A stretch of 64,000 nt of DNA from Tritrichomonas musculus (Eukaryota; Parabasalia; Tritrichomonadida; Tritrichomonadidae), in contig JAPFFF010000022.1 of NCBI GenBank assembly GCA_039105265.1, positions 682,001 through 746,000 of the forward strand, read 5' to 3'. Shown in pieces: positions 38,334 to 47,188 of this stretch (position 1 is its first letter; the number at the start of each line of letters is the position of its first letter). The notes beneath the pieces were generated by a model. That model saw only the letters and a program-made list of their open reading frames with translations, did not search any database and was not told the origin of the DNA. The position numbers were made by a program, and so were the translations under genes.

Positions 38334-38358
38334 GGCCCCGGGCCAATGGCCCGGGGCC
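38334..38358. repeat. GC-only palindrome in AT-rich DNA
   Basis: GGCCCCGGGCCA, one A, then its exact complement: a 12-bp perfect stem with a one-base loop and almost pure G+C, in a region otherwise far below half G+C. TGGCGGA motifs precede it (38285, 38306). A poly-A run of about 27 follows at about 38428. Confidence 0.85.
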
Positions 38359-38430
38359 TATCATTAAAAATAACTTTTATTAATTCTTAAAATAAATTCT
38401 TTGAATTTTACTTTTGTTTTTTTTATCAAA

Positions 38431-38461
<31 letters not shown>

Positions 38462-40514
38462 TTAGAACAATTCATTAGATATCTCATAAATAATTTAAGC
38501 AAAATATAACTTCTAATTGTTTTTATTTGATTATTTATCTGCTTCTATCTGATTTCTATGAGAATACATAAACCAAATCGCGTCTAACAAGTCTTTGTTG
38601 ATATTCTTTGTATTCATACATAAAGCTAATTTTTGTCTTGAAATGTACCTCTCGCATTGCGATTCTGATGCTAAACAAGAAATTAGAGTTAGTGCCAAAT
38701 CGCACAAAACAATATAACCATTATTAAAATGATTTTCTTCATGAGCATTTTGCGCGAAATTCGATCTAATTTTTTCCCAAATATCACGTACGTAATGAAA
38801 ATCATATATATCCATTATATTCAATCCGTTTCTATCGATTGAGGTATTACACCAATGTTTAAAGGCAATCATCGCATCTTCAATATCAGATTTATTATAT
38901 TGTAATCTAGATAAAACTTCCATTAAAGTTATTTCAATTAAATTTGGGTGCATCGGTGGGAATTGAAATTCGATATCCGTCATTGGACGGTGATGATATC
39001 GGAGTTTTTTTCCGTTGATTGAATGGTTAACATTTTTTTTTATCCATGGAGGACCAGAATATAAAATTGATGATGATGATTGATTCATCATTATCGTTGG
39101 AAAAAACCAAACATTAGATGAATTCCGTGTTCTCAAACTAGATCCATTTTTTCCCATCATATTTTCAGAGTCATATAAACAATAAGTTATTCCGTTGTTA
39201 TCAGTAATTGAATTGCTTGTTTGATTCTGATCATCGTCAAATGAATTTTCATTACTTTCTTTGTCATCTGAAATATCAGATGAATCAAAATTTCTTCTGA
39301 AATCATCGCCAGAAAAAATTTTGAATAAACATTTTTAATAAATGAAGGAGCATTTTCTTCTTGAACAGATTTTGCTACTAAATGCATGACATGAGATGAA
39401 CAGGAGCAAAAAATAATTCTTTTTATTTTAGGATCATTGAACTTATTTGATCTTAAATAAGATTCTGTTGACCAAGGAGCGAATGATAGAATCTGAGTCG
39501 GAATATTATCTGTCGTGATTGAAGTTATGTTGATATTTTGTTGAGATAATTCGCAAATCGCTTCAATCATTTTTTCCTGAATTGAATCAACTTCGTCATT
39601 TGCCATAAATATCGTTTTGTAATTATAAGGATTGAGAAATCTTCCTTTTTGTAAAATTGGTGATAAAGATGGTATCACTAAGCAAACATCTAAAAAATGA
39701 AATGCATTGACGGTTCCACCATCTATGGCAATACCATGATGGGAAAAGTTTTTGATTTGATTTGCAGCTTTTTCTTTATATCCGTTTGCGATTCCAATTA
39801 TTCTGTTTCGTATTTGTAGAGTTGTGCATTTAGGGAATATTTTGGTCGGATCAGCATTTGGGTTGTTCTGACCTAATTCTATTCCTTTCATTATCAGATC
39901 ATATACAGTATTACTAACAACTCTTTTTAGAGGAAGTGTATCACAAGCTACTAAAAAGGCTAAATCGTTCAAAATGTGATCTCTGATACTTTCTTTATCA
40001 GAAGGAAGATATATGTTATTTTGGCAATTTAATTGTTTTTGTATAAGAGCATCAACTTCAAAATGATGATCGTGATGGTTAATTAATTCAGCAACTTCAC
40101 CTGCTCTTCTTTTAAAAGTGCATTGGTAAAACTTTCCTTCATAAAAAAGATGAACAGAACATATATAGTTTACATGAGATCCATTAGATTCAGTAGTGGC
40201 ATAACCAAGAGCGCCTGCTTTATTTAGAGTATTGTATGGCCTTGAATTAAGTTTTATATTATAAAGCCTTGTTAAATAAGTATTTTGATCCAAATAAACT
40301 TTTGGCTTTGGATCAATATCTTTAATAAATCTATCTATTTTTTTATATACTGTCTTTAAAGATTTTTTTTTTAAAATGTTGTTATTGTTGTTATTATTGC
40401 TATTATTGTTATTATCATTTTCACTTTCACTTGATAAATCAGATGGAATTATATCGAAGTTATTAATAAAATAACCATTTACTTGGTGATTTGCATCATC
40501 ATTCTGTGTTAAAC

Positions 40515-40870
40515 TATTATTATTCGAATTGCTATCAAAATTTGATGATTCATTATTTTGAATCAAACCGTTATCATTTGAATTGCTATCAAAATTTGAT
40601 GATTCATTATTTTGAATCAAACCGTTGTCATTTGAATTGCTATCAAAATTTGATGATTCATTATTTTGAATCAAACCGTTGTCATTTGAATTGCTATCAA
40701 AATTTGATGATTCATTATTTTGAATCAAACCGTTGTCATTTGAATTGCTATCAAAATTTGATGATTCATTATTTTGAATCAAACCGTTATCATTTGAATT
40801 GCTATCAAAATTTGATGATTCATTATTTTGAATCAAGTCGCTATTATTTGGATTGATATTAAGGCTTGAT
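40515..40870. repeat. 54-bp in-frame tandem repeat
   Basis: Six nearly identical units within the bromodomain/hAT-like gene, encoding SSNFDSNSNDNGLIQNNE on the minus strand. The length is a multiple of three, so copy number can change without breaking the frame. It forms a flexible N/D/S linker between the bromodomain and the catalytic-like part. Confidence 0.9.
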
Positions 40871-41156
40871 GATTCATTTTCTAATTGAATAAGCTCATTA
40901 TCAAAAATTTGCTTTACTTTTAATGTATAGCTACATTGAACACTGTTTTGGGAGTGATAAACAAACATGTTATTAAACATCAGTTGAACATCATCTTTAA
41001 ATGATTCTAAATCATTATAAAAATTGCGATTATTTTTTTTGATGATTTGATTAATATTAATCGGATGTTTTATGACATCTTTGTAATCATCACCAAATAA
41101 ATTTTGGTATTTTTGCGCAAAAATTGATTCATCATCGGCGTTTTTTAGTTTTTTAA

Positions 41157-42563
41157 GGGGGGAGTTTCATTTTGAAAACTTGATTTTTCTTGATTTTTTT
41201 ATATTAATAATACTGTAAAAAAGATGTTAATAGATAATAATTACTTATTTTTAATTTTAAAATGATTTTTTTTTTCTTTTTATGGATGATTAAATCAGCA
41301 ATAATATCAAATATTTATTTTTTTATTATTATCATATATGGTCATTCCGTTTTTATTTTTAATGCAAATAATGATAATATAATGATTAATTGTTTATTGT
41401 AAAGATTATTATTCCAAAAAGTGGATTTACAAAAAAATACGTTTAGCATTACAAAGATCAATCCATCTTTATATGATTACTTAATAAAAATCTTATCCGA
41501 TGCATAACTTTTTATTCCTCTATTTATTAAATCTAAATTTTTATTTTCGCTATGAAATCTTCCAAATTGAATGACTACATACATTTTGAAAATCACCGAT
41601 TTAATATAGAAATTTTGTGTATTTTCAAAATGTATGTAGTCATTCAATTTGGAAGATTTACCTACAATATTCTGTAATTTTATTTATTAGAATATTGGAA
41701 AAAAAGTTATGCATCCGTTAAGTATTTGGCCAAGTAGATCTTTCTAACTTAAAATTCGAAAAAATTTCTTGCACTTTTGCTAACTTTGTGCATTTTTTTT
41801 TAAATTTATGAATAATTTTGGTGAAAATTTAATGTACACATATAATATAAATAATATAAAATATTATTTGTTATATATTAAATTAATCTAAAGTCTTTTT
41901 AAAACAAAAACGGTTAGATGTCAAAGTCTCATTTTTTTGAATGAAAATAATAATAAAAAATATAAACCATTGAAAAAAAAGAAATAATTTAAAAAATCGC
42001 ATAAAGTTAGCAAAACATCTCAATTGAGATGAATACTTTGTAAATAATATTTATGTTGCTTTGTTGATGCAAGTTTTTTCAGCGTGATAGAAAATAAAAT
42101 AAAAATATAATTAATTTTGGCAAAGCTTTTAAAAATAGAAGGCAATTCGGAAGAGAAATGGTATGTATCTAGCTTTTAGATGATTTAATAAACCAGAAAG
42201 TTCCAAAAGGTTGTCAAAGGCTGCTAAAGTATAGTAGCTATTCCAGAGAATATTTTTAAAAACGGTCTCCACAGAAATTTGAATTAAAAAAATGAATCTA
42301 AAAAATGCAAATATAGAGATAAGTTGATAATATATTTATGTATATATACAAATACATAAATACACAATTTAATATTAAATATATAAAATATTTATATTTT
42401 GAAAATAGCCAAAATTTTTCAATATCAAATATTATTTTAGAATCACCTTATTATCGAGAAATAACGGAAAGTTAAGTTCTTTATGAGTTGTTGATATTGA
42501 AATATTCAATACAATTTTAATATAACAGTTAGTTTTCTAAATATTCGAAGTGAGACTCCCCCC
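41157..42563. mobile_element. TTAA-flanked non-autonomous element (piggyBac-type)
   Basis: Ends GGGGGGAGTTTCATTTTGAA and (other strand) GGGGGGAGTCTCACTTCGAA form 20-bp terminal inverted repeats with three differences. Both are flanked by TTAA (41153-41156 and 42564-42567), the target and duplication of piggyBac-like elements. 1407 bp, no transposase frame. It interrupts a bromodomain coding frame; one TTAA left behind keeps that frame. The 41496-41718 miniature element is nested inside it. Confidence 0.85.
41496..41718. mobile_element. Nested miniature element with TA ends and a long hairpin
   Basis: Outer ends GATGCATAACTTTTT are inverted at 41499 and 41714 and flanked by TA (41494-41495 and 41719-41720), the Tc1/mariner pattern. 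Inside, about 40 bp starting AATCTTCCAAATTGAATGAC form an inverted pair (41552-41592 against 41620-41661). Insertion inside the TTAA element gives the order of events: host gene, then TTAA element, then this one. Confidence 0.75.
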
Positions 42564-42652
42564 TTAATCAAATATTTAATTTTTATGATAATATCAGAAT
42601 GCTTACCATCATCTCTTTTTTTATATTGAAAATAATTTGTAAGGCTTTTCAT

Positions 42653-43371
42653 TCTTTAAGAACAATTGATTTTTAATTGATATTCTTAAGGACAAAAAAT
42701 AATTTTTTTGTTCTGATGGTCTGATTGATGTCAAAAATATTATCAAAGAAAAAGTATAAATGAATAATATTAATATTGTGAGGAAATAAAATGTATGATT
42801 TAAAGAACAAGAAAAATGATATTTAAAGATGTAGTTATTATTTATTTTACTAAAATAAGAACAACGCTTTATCAAATTATTTATTGCTTGAATTTAAATT
42901 ACTAAAAAGTAATCTAATTATATAAAAAAAATTGGTTATAGTAGAAACCTGTATTTTAAACATCTAAATGTACAATTCTAATCGTATAAATTATTTTTGA
43001 ATACCAATAAGAACACAGAAACTATTTAACTCAAAAAAAATTATAATACGAATTTATCCGATAACATAAAATGTGATAGCTGAGGAAAACATAAATGGAT
43101 AGATTTCCAAAAATAAATCGTTAGGTAGTCATGCATTTTATTTGTTATTAGAATCCTATTATTATGTTTTATTTAACAATTTGTTCGAGTAACTTATAGA
43201 TTGAAGAAACCTGCTGGCATTCATACCCGAATTATCATCAAAATACACTTGAATAAGAATTTTAGTTTTGATATCTTTGATATATTTAAATATTTAAATA
43301 AAAAAACAATAATTTCATCATTAAATTGTAATATCAAAATAAATTATTAGATAAGTAAATAGTAATTAATT
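42653..43371. other. Gene-free AT-rich stretch
   Basis: About 700 bp upstream of the bromodomain/hAT-like gene. No convincing frame or repeat was seen. It should hold that gene's promoter; TTCTTAAAGA lies immediately before its ATG on the minus strand. Confidence 0.4.
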
Positions 43372-43523
43372 CTTTTTTGTTCCGCCAAAACTTCCGCCAA
43401 ATTGAATATGGCGGAAGAATCGCCAAACCGTTTTTTAGCGCCAAATTGAATACTTTTTTTTGGCTTAACGGCCATTTTTTCCGCCACATTCAATTTGGCG
43501 GAAGTTATGGCGGAACAAAAAAG
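43372..43523. mobile_element. 152-bp MITE with 45-bp inverted ends
   Basis: Ends CTTTTTTGTTCCGCCAAAAC and (other strand) CTTTTTTGTTCCGCCATAAC continue as inverted copies for about 45 bp, sharing TTCCGCCAAATTGAAT, with two or three differences. The core is short and also contains GCGCCAAATTGAAT. No target duplication is clear. GGCGGAA-type motifs recur at 8505-8530, 38265-38310 and 43830-43860, suggesting a dispersed family. Confidence 0.8.
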
Positions 43524-43891
43524 GCTCTAAAATTGCTTTTTAAATTTTATATTATTGTTATAATACAAAAAAATAAAAATATTTTTCATTTTATTTATGT
43601 AATTTTTTTTAATATAACAAGATATTTTATTAAATTTTCAAAAAAGAAAATATTCAAAAAGTTAATGAAATTGTTTTTAAAAAGTTATAAAAGATTAAAC
43701 AAAAATATTAAAATATCCTATAAATTTTTAAAATATTTTTGTAAAAATTATTAACTTATATATATTTATTATTTATTAAATTATATTATTCCAATTTTAA
43801 CAAATAAAAAATGAATTTTTTCCAATAAATGCCAGCGCCATTCCGCCAATGGTATTTTGCTTGGCGTGTCGCAAATTTGGAGAAAGTGGCC

Positions 43892-44240
43892 ATAGCGGTA
43901 TCATTATTTCAACCGTCAACGTTTACATGAAAAATTCAACCGTGATTTACATAAAAAAGATTCTTCATTTCTTAATGAATTAATGAAACATTCCAAAGAT
44001 ATTCGTGAATTTTGGAGAAGTGATTTATTATATAATTCACCACCAGCTGATGCATTAAATGTTGAAAAATATGGTACTGTAGATGGTTTGAAAAGTGCAA
44101 AAGGAAATGCCTTTGAAGCAAGAGCTTTTTTGTTATGTGAAGAATTAAGGTTAGATTTTAATGCATTATCAGGCAAAAATTATTCCATGAATACTCTTTT
44201 GAAGAGATGGAATTTTGATTTAGCATCGCTCAGACAATAA
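43892..44240 (+). CDS. Unknown gene fragment ending before the coiled-coil gene
   Basis: An open frame from about 43892 includes ATG 43983 (MKHSKDIREFWRSDLLYNSP) and ends at 44240. Upstream codons remain sensible for about 30 codons before a stop, so the true gene may have started further left and lost its 5' part near 43890. Content: KYGTVDGLKSAKGNAFEARA, then LLKRWNFDLASLRQ. Not recognised. It ends 15 bp before the next gene. Confidence 0.45.
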
Positions 44241-44255
44241 TTAGATTATAATGTT

Positions 44256-45504
44256 GTGAAGATGAAATTCCGAAAATCAAAAAGAAAAGAGCCAGAACTC
44301 ATTAAAGATTATGACGCTTTTATAGCAGACCCAAAACATACAGAAACTATTGAAAGATGGCGTGAGTGGGTCGAAAAATTTGAAGACCAATTAGACAAAG
44401 AAACAAAAGAAAAAGCCATAATGGCTAATAATATTACGAAAGAAAAACTTCAAGAGTATGCGTCAAGCCAAAAAGATATAGAAATTATTATGAAGACTTT
44501 GGATAATATCAAAGAATTTAACGAAAAATTTGGTAAAAAATATGACCAAAATAACTTAAGCGAATTATGTTCTGAAGAAGGAAATTGGACAACAGCTTAT
44601 TTTAATGTTAGAGTTTTACCTCTCCTTCAAGACTATAATTATATCGCAAACAAGAGAAGTGAGCCAGGACTAACAACAGAGAAAATAATTACAGAATTTG
44701 GCTTATCAGGAAAAAAGAATTTTACCGTTGAAAAGATAGATGAAATATTGCCAGAATTAAAGAAAAAGTTATTGAATCTCGCGACCTATTTTTAGACCCA
44801 CATTTCAAAGAATATAATGAAATTTCAGGAGAAGCAATAACAAAATTAGATGAAGTAACAAAAATTTATCCAAATGTTGATGATGCTGAAAGGTTCTTGA
44901 GAATCGAAAAATTTTGTAAGCCGATTCGAAAAATGATTGAAGAAATGAAGACTATGAAATATGAAATACCTACGACATTAAACCTTGATGAGAAAAAATT
45001 TGAATATGAATTAGTTAAATCAACAAATAATAATGTCGATGTCTTAGAGCAAAATTTACAGCAACAATATGTTCAATTTCAAGAATTACTCAAGAAATTC
45101 CAAGAAAAAGATGCTGAAGATAAGAAACAAAAGAATGTTTTAAACCCTAAAATTAATGATATAAATAGAATGAGAAGGAAATTAGGGATGTCGGAAATCA
45201 CTATCGATAAATATAAAAATATGGAATTTGAAAATGCTAAACAAGCTCTTGATGATGAAAAAAGAGATTTAGAAGAAAAGCAAAGGGAAAAAGATAATCA
45301 AAAAAGTAATTCGGTAGGAGGAGGATTTAATTCAGGGTCTACATTTGGAGGAACTGTCGGTCAGCCTTTAAGATTTTCTGCTTTAAATGCTCAAAGACAA
45401 ACAAATCCTTTAACTCCATCAGCAAATTCAACAACAAACCCTACAACATTTTCAAGACCAGGAATGGAAGTCAATAAAAGTGGTATAGGAGATTTAACAA
45501 GAGC
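44256..45504 (+). pseudogene. Coiled-coil host gene: frameshifted, 3' end cut by a Polinton
   Basis: A 179-codon frame starts MKFRKSKRKEPELIKDYDAF. After a 1-base change in an A-rich run near 44765 it is followed by a second frame of the same character, which reads on to the edge of the second Polinton at 45505. The product is helical and charged, with a coiled coil (DDEKRDLEEKQREKDNQKSN) and a G/S/T/N-rich tail. The stop at 45538 belongs to Polinton terminal sequence. No domain is recognised. It may be a gene killed by the insertion and since decaying. Confidence 0.5.
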
Positions 45505-45741
45505 AGTAGTATATGTATGTGTATTTGGAGGGGGATAAAAAATGACCCCCTTGTCATAGGGTTTACAGACCCCAAACCTCAGCCCCATGACTCAAAAAAT
45601 CGCCACTTTTTCAAAATTAGCCCTCGAAACTTTCACAAAATGGCATAGACAAATTTTGAATAAATTGACAAACTCCCAAAAATAACAACAACGAAAAATA
45701 GAACTTTCAAAAATTTTTTATTTTTTTATCAGCAATTTATA
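45505..45741. repeat. Left terminal region of the second Polinton
   Basis: Begins AGTAGTATATG, then GGAGGGGGATAAAAAATGAC followed by CCCCC, a small G-run/C-run hairpin at about 45530-45555. C/A-rich and T-rich tracts continue to the first gene. It is presumably the left terminal inverted repeat; its partner lies right of the window and cannot be compared. Confidence 0.6.
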
Positions 45742-45948
45742 ATGTCAAACCAAGCCGAACAATTAAGCACCCTCATTAATAGAATCCACAAAAAGCTAAA
45801 AGGTTGGAGACCTGCATTAAAATACCTCTACGATAATGATGATGTTGTTGACGGAGTACTAAAAGAGATAAATCACTTTATTGAACAACTAAAGAAATTC
45901 AACGGACCTGAACAATTAATAACCACGCTTGAAGAACTCATTTATTAG
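45742..45948 (+). CDS. Unknown small Polinton protein (68 aa)
   Basis: MSNQAEQLSTLINRIHKKLK, helical, first gene inside the left end. It overlaps the convergent 75-residue gene by 11 bp. Not recognised. Confidence 0.5.
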   Translation: MSNQAEQLSTLINRIHKKLKGWRPALKYLYDNDDVVDGVLKEINHFIEQLKKFNGPEQLITTLEELIY

Positions 45949-46165
45949 ACAATTCATTTAATTCATTCTCAAGTTGATGAACTTTATTTTTGAGACTGTT
46001 GATGTCTTCGATAAGAGACTCACGAACGGCAAGACCATCAGACCCCAACATTCCTGATTTGATATTGTTGAGACATTGTTTGTAATCATAACACTTTTCT
46101 TTTAATCCTCGTTTGATACGTTTTAATTCTGGTATTTCTTTCTTGTATTCTGTTAGTTCACTCAT
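45938..46165 (-). CDS. Small coiled-coil Polinton protein (75 aa)
   Basis: MSELTEYKKEIPELKRIKRG; the C-terminal half (LIEDINSLKNKVHQLENELN) has regular heptads and should form a coiled coil. Its 3' end overlaps the neighbouring plus-strand gene. Role unknown. Confidence 0.5.
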   Translation of the reverse strand: MSELTEYKKEIPELKRIKRGLKEKCYDYKQCLNNIKSGMLGSDGLAVRESLIEDINSLKNKVHQLENELNELSNK

Positions 46166-46179
46166 TTAATAACAATTAA

Positions 46180-46413
46180 ATGTCTGCTATTAATCAAATG
46201 AGAACCGTTCATGATGATAAACACAAAAACTATTTTGATAGATTACAATTAATGATGCAAAAGAAGAGAACAAAAATAAACTCAGCACCGACAGTGAAAT
46301 ATTATAATGAAAAAGGTAATGTATTTCATGAACCACCACCTAAAACGACTAAATCATTAAATCATCATGATTCACTTAATCATTCGGTGGTTGTCAGGAG
46401 CAACAACATTTAA
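46180..46413 (+). CDS. Unknown small Polinton protein (77 aa)
   Basis: MSAINQMRTVHDDKHKNYFD, basic, disordered, no hydrophobic segment. It starts 14 bp from the divergent start at 46165 and overlaps the 3' end of the minus-strand gene at 46372 by 42 bp. Confidence 0.45.
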   Translation: MSAINQMRTVHDDKHKNYFDRLQLMMQKKRTKINSAPTVKYYNEKGNVFHEPPPKTTKSLNHHDSLNHSVVVRSNNI

Positions 46414-46848
46414 AATGTATTCATTAATGACTTTTGATTGTTGGTCAACAACATTTGAAAGCTTATTAATATGTTCTTCAAGTATTTTATTTTTGTTGTT
46501 CAATTGATTTATTAATTCATTGAGTTCGTTAATCGATTCTTTCATTAATGATATATCAGCTTTGATGTTGTCATTTTCAAGTGTTTTAGTGATTGTGTTC
46601 CCAACTTTCTTCAAATAAATGTCGCCGTTAAGTCTTTTACCGTCTGTACAATTTCGCTTAGTGATTTTGTATTCGTTGCCGTCATTAGTGATGATTTTAT
46701 AAATCTTGTTCAAATAGTTAGTCGTTTGTGATTTCATTTGCTCGATATTCTTTTGATAGAACAAATTGAACTCTTCAATTGATTTAAATACTTTTGATTC
46801 ATTTACATTATCATTTATAACTTTAAGTTCATTAATGTTTTCATTCAT
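46372..46848 (-). CDS. Coiled-coil Polinton protein (158 aa)
   Basis: MNENINELKVINDNVNESKV, then a middle with NDGNEYKITKRNCTDGKRLN that may be a small beta fold, then a long C-terminal coiled coil (LMKESINELNELINQLNNKN). It may be an oligomeric structural protein; this is inference from heptads only. Confidence 0.5.
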   Translation of the reverse strand: MNENINELKVINDNVNESKVFKSIEEFNLFYQKNIEQMKSQTTNYLNKIYKIITNDGNEYKITKRNCTDGKRLNGDIYLKKVGNTITKTLENDNIKADISLMKESINELNELINQLNNKNKILEEHINKLSNVVDQQSKVINEYILNVVAPDNHRMIK

Positions 46849-46884
46849 TTATAATTATATTAAATCATTATAATTCATTGTTTT

Positions 46885-47139
46885 TCATTTAACTTCATTC
46901 AATATTGATTTTCCAAATCTCCCAACTCTGTCAGCAACATTTAAACCTGTATCAATTGCGTCAACAACCTGACCGACACCAGGAATGAATTGTGTAATCG
47001 GTTTAACTCTGTCAACGATTTGCTTTCCAACATCAACAACTTTTGGTAATGCTTTAACTGCTTTCTGAGCGAATGATTTTACTTTGCCGCCAATTGATTT
47101 AAATGCGTTCTTGATTTTGTTGAATATACCGACACCCAT
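46885..47139 (-). CDS. Short amphipathic, membrane-active-like virion protein
   Basis: 84 residues starting MGVGIFNKIKNAFKSIGGKV, made of amphipathic lysine/valine/phenylalanine helices with glycine hinges (FIPGVGQVVDAIDTGLNVAD). The composition resembles membrane-lytic virion peptides encoded beside capsid genes in related elements, and it lies 49 bp from the divergent capsid gene. Possible counterpart of the protein at 17265-17720. Confidence 0.6.
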   Translation of the reverse strand: MGVGIFNKIKNAFKSIGGKVKSFAQKAVKALPKVVDVGKQIVDRVKPITQFIPGVGQVVDAIDTGLNVADRVGRFGKSILNEVK

Positions 47140-47188
47140 AATTTAATTAATGATAAAAGTGTTTTATTTCCTTTTTATTCAATCATAA

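Larger units (their letters stand above)
38531..42652 (-). pseudogene. Bromodomain plus hAT-transposase-like gene, interrupted
   Basis: The start is ATG 42650-42652 (MKSLTNYFQYKKRDDGKHSD). The frame is broken by a TTAA-flanked insertion (41157-42563). With one TTAA kept, it continues in the same frame into a bromodomain: helix Z IIIKIKYLIKKLKNADDES, then DDYKDVIKHPININQII, then FKDDVQLMFNNMFVYHSQNS; the usual acetyl-lysine asparagine position reads H. Next come six 18-residue repeats (40540-40850). Then a hAT-like region: DGGTVNAFHFLDVC, ITTDNIPTQ, CSCSSHVMHLVAKS, and the dimerisation-type end LALTLISCLASESQCERYIS. A 1-base shift in a T run near 39325 separates the last 260 codons. It could be a domesticated host gene now decaying, or an unusual transposon. 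Confidence 0.7.

Noticed and set aside
40491-40856. 121-codon plus-strand frame
   Set aside because: It is the reverse reading of the 54-bp repeat inside the hAT-like gene. Frames in such arrays stay open on both strands.
41166-41230. Possible intron 3' site (TTTTTTACAG on the minus strand) upstream of the hAT-like frame
   Set aside because: The TTAA-flanked insertion explains the interruption fully, with matching ends and target duplication and an in-frame continuation.
42621-42875. 84-codon minus-strand frame with hydrophobic residues
   Set aside because: It overlaps, in another frame, the start of the bromodomain gene, which has the stronger domain evidence.
43377-43754. 125-codon plus-strand frame
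   Set aside because: Its first part is the inverted ends of a MITE and the rest is K/F/I/N low complexity; not a credible gene.
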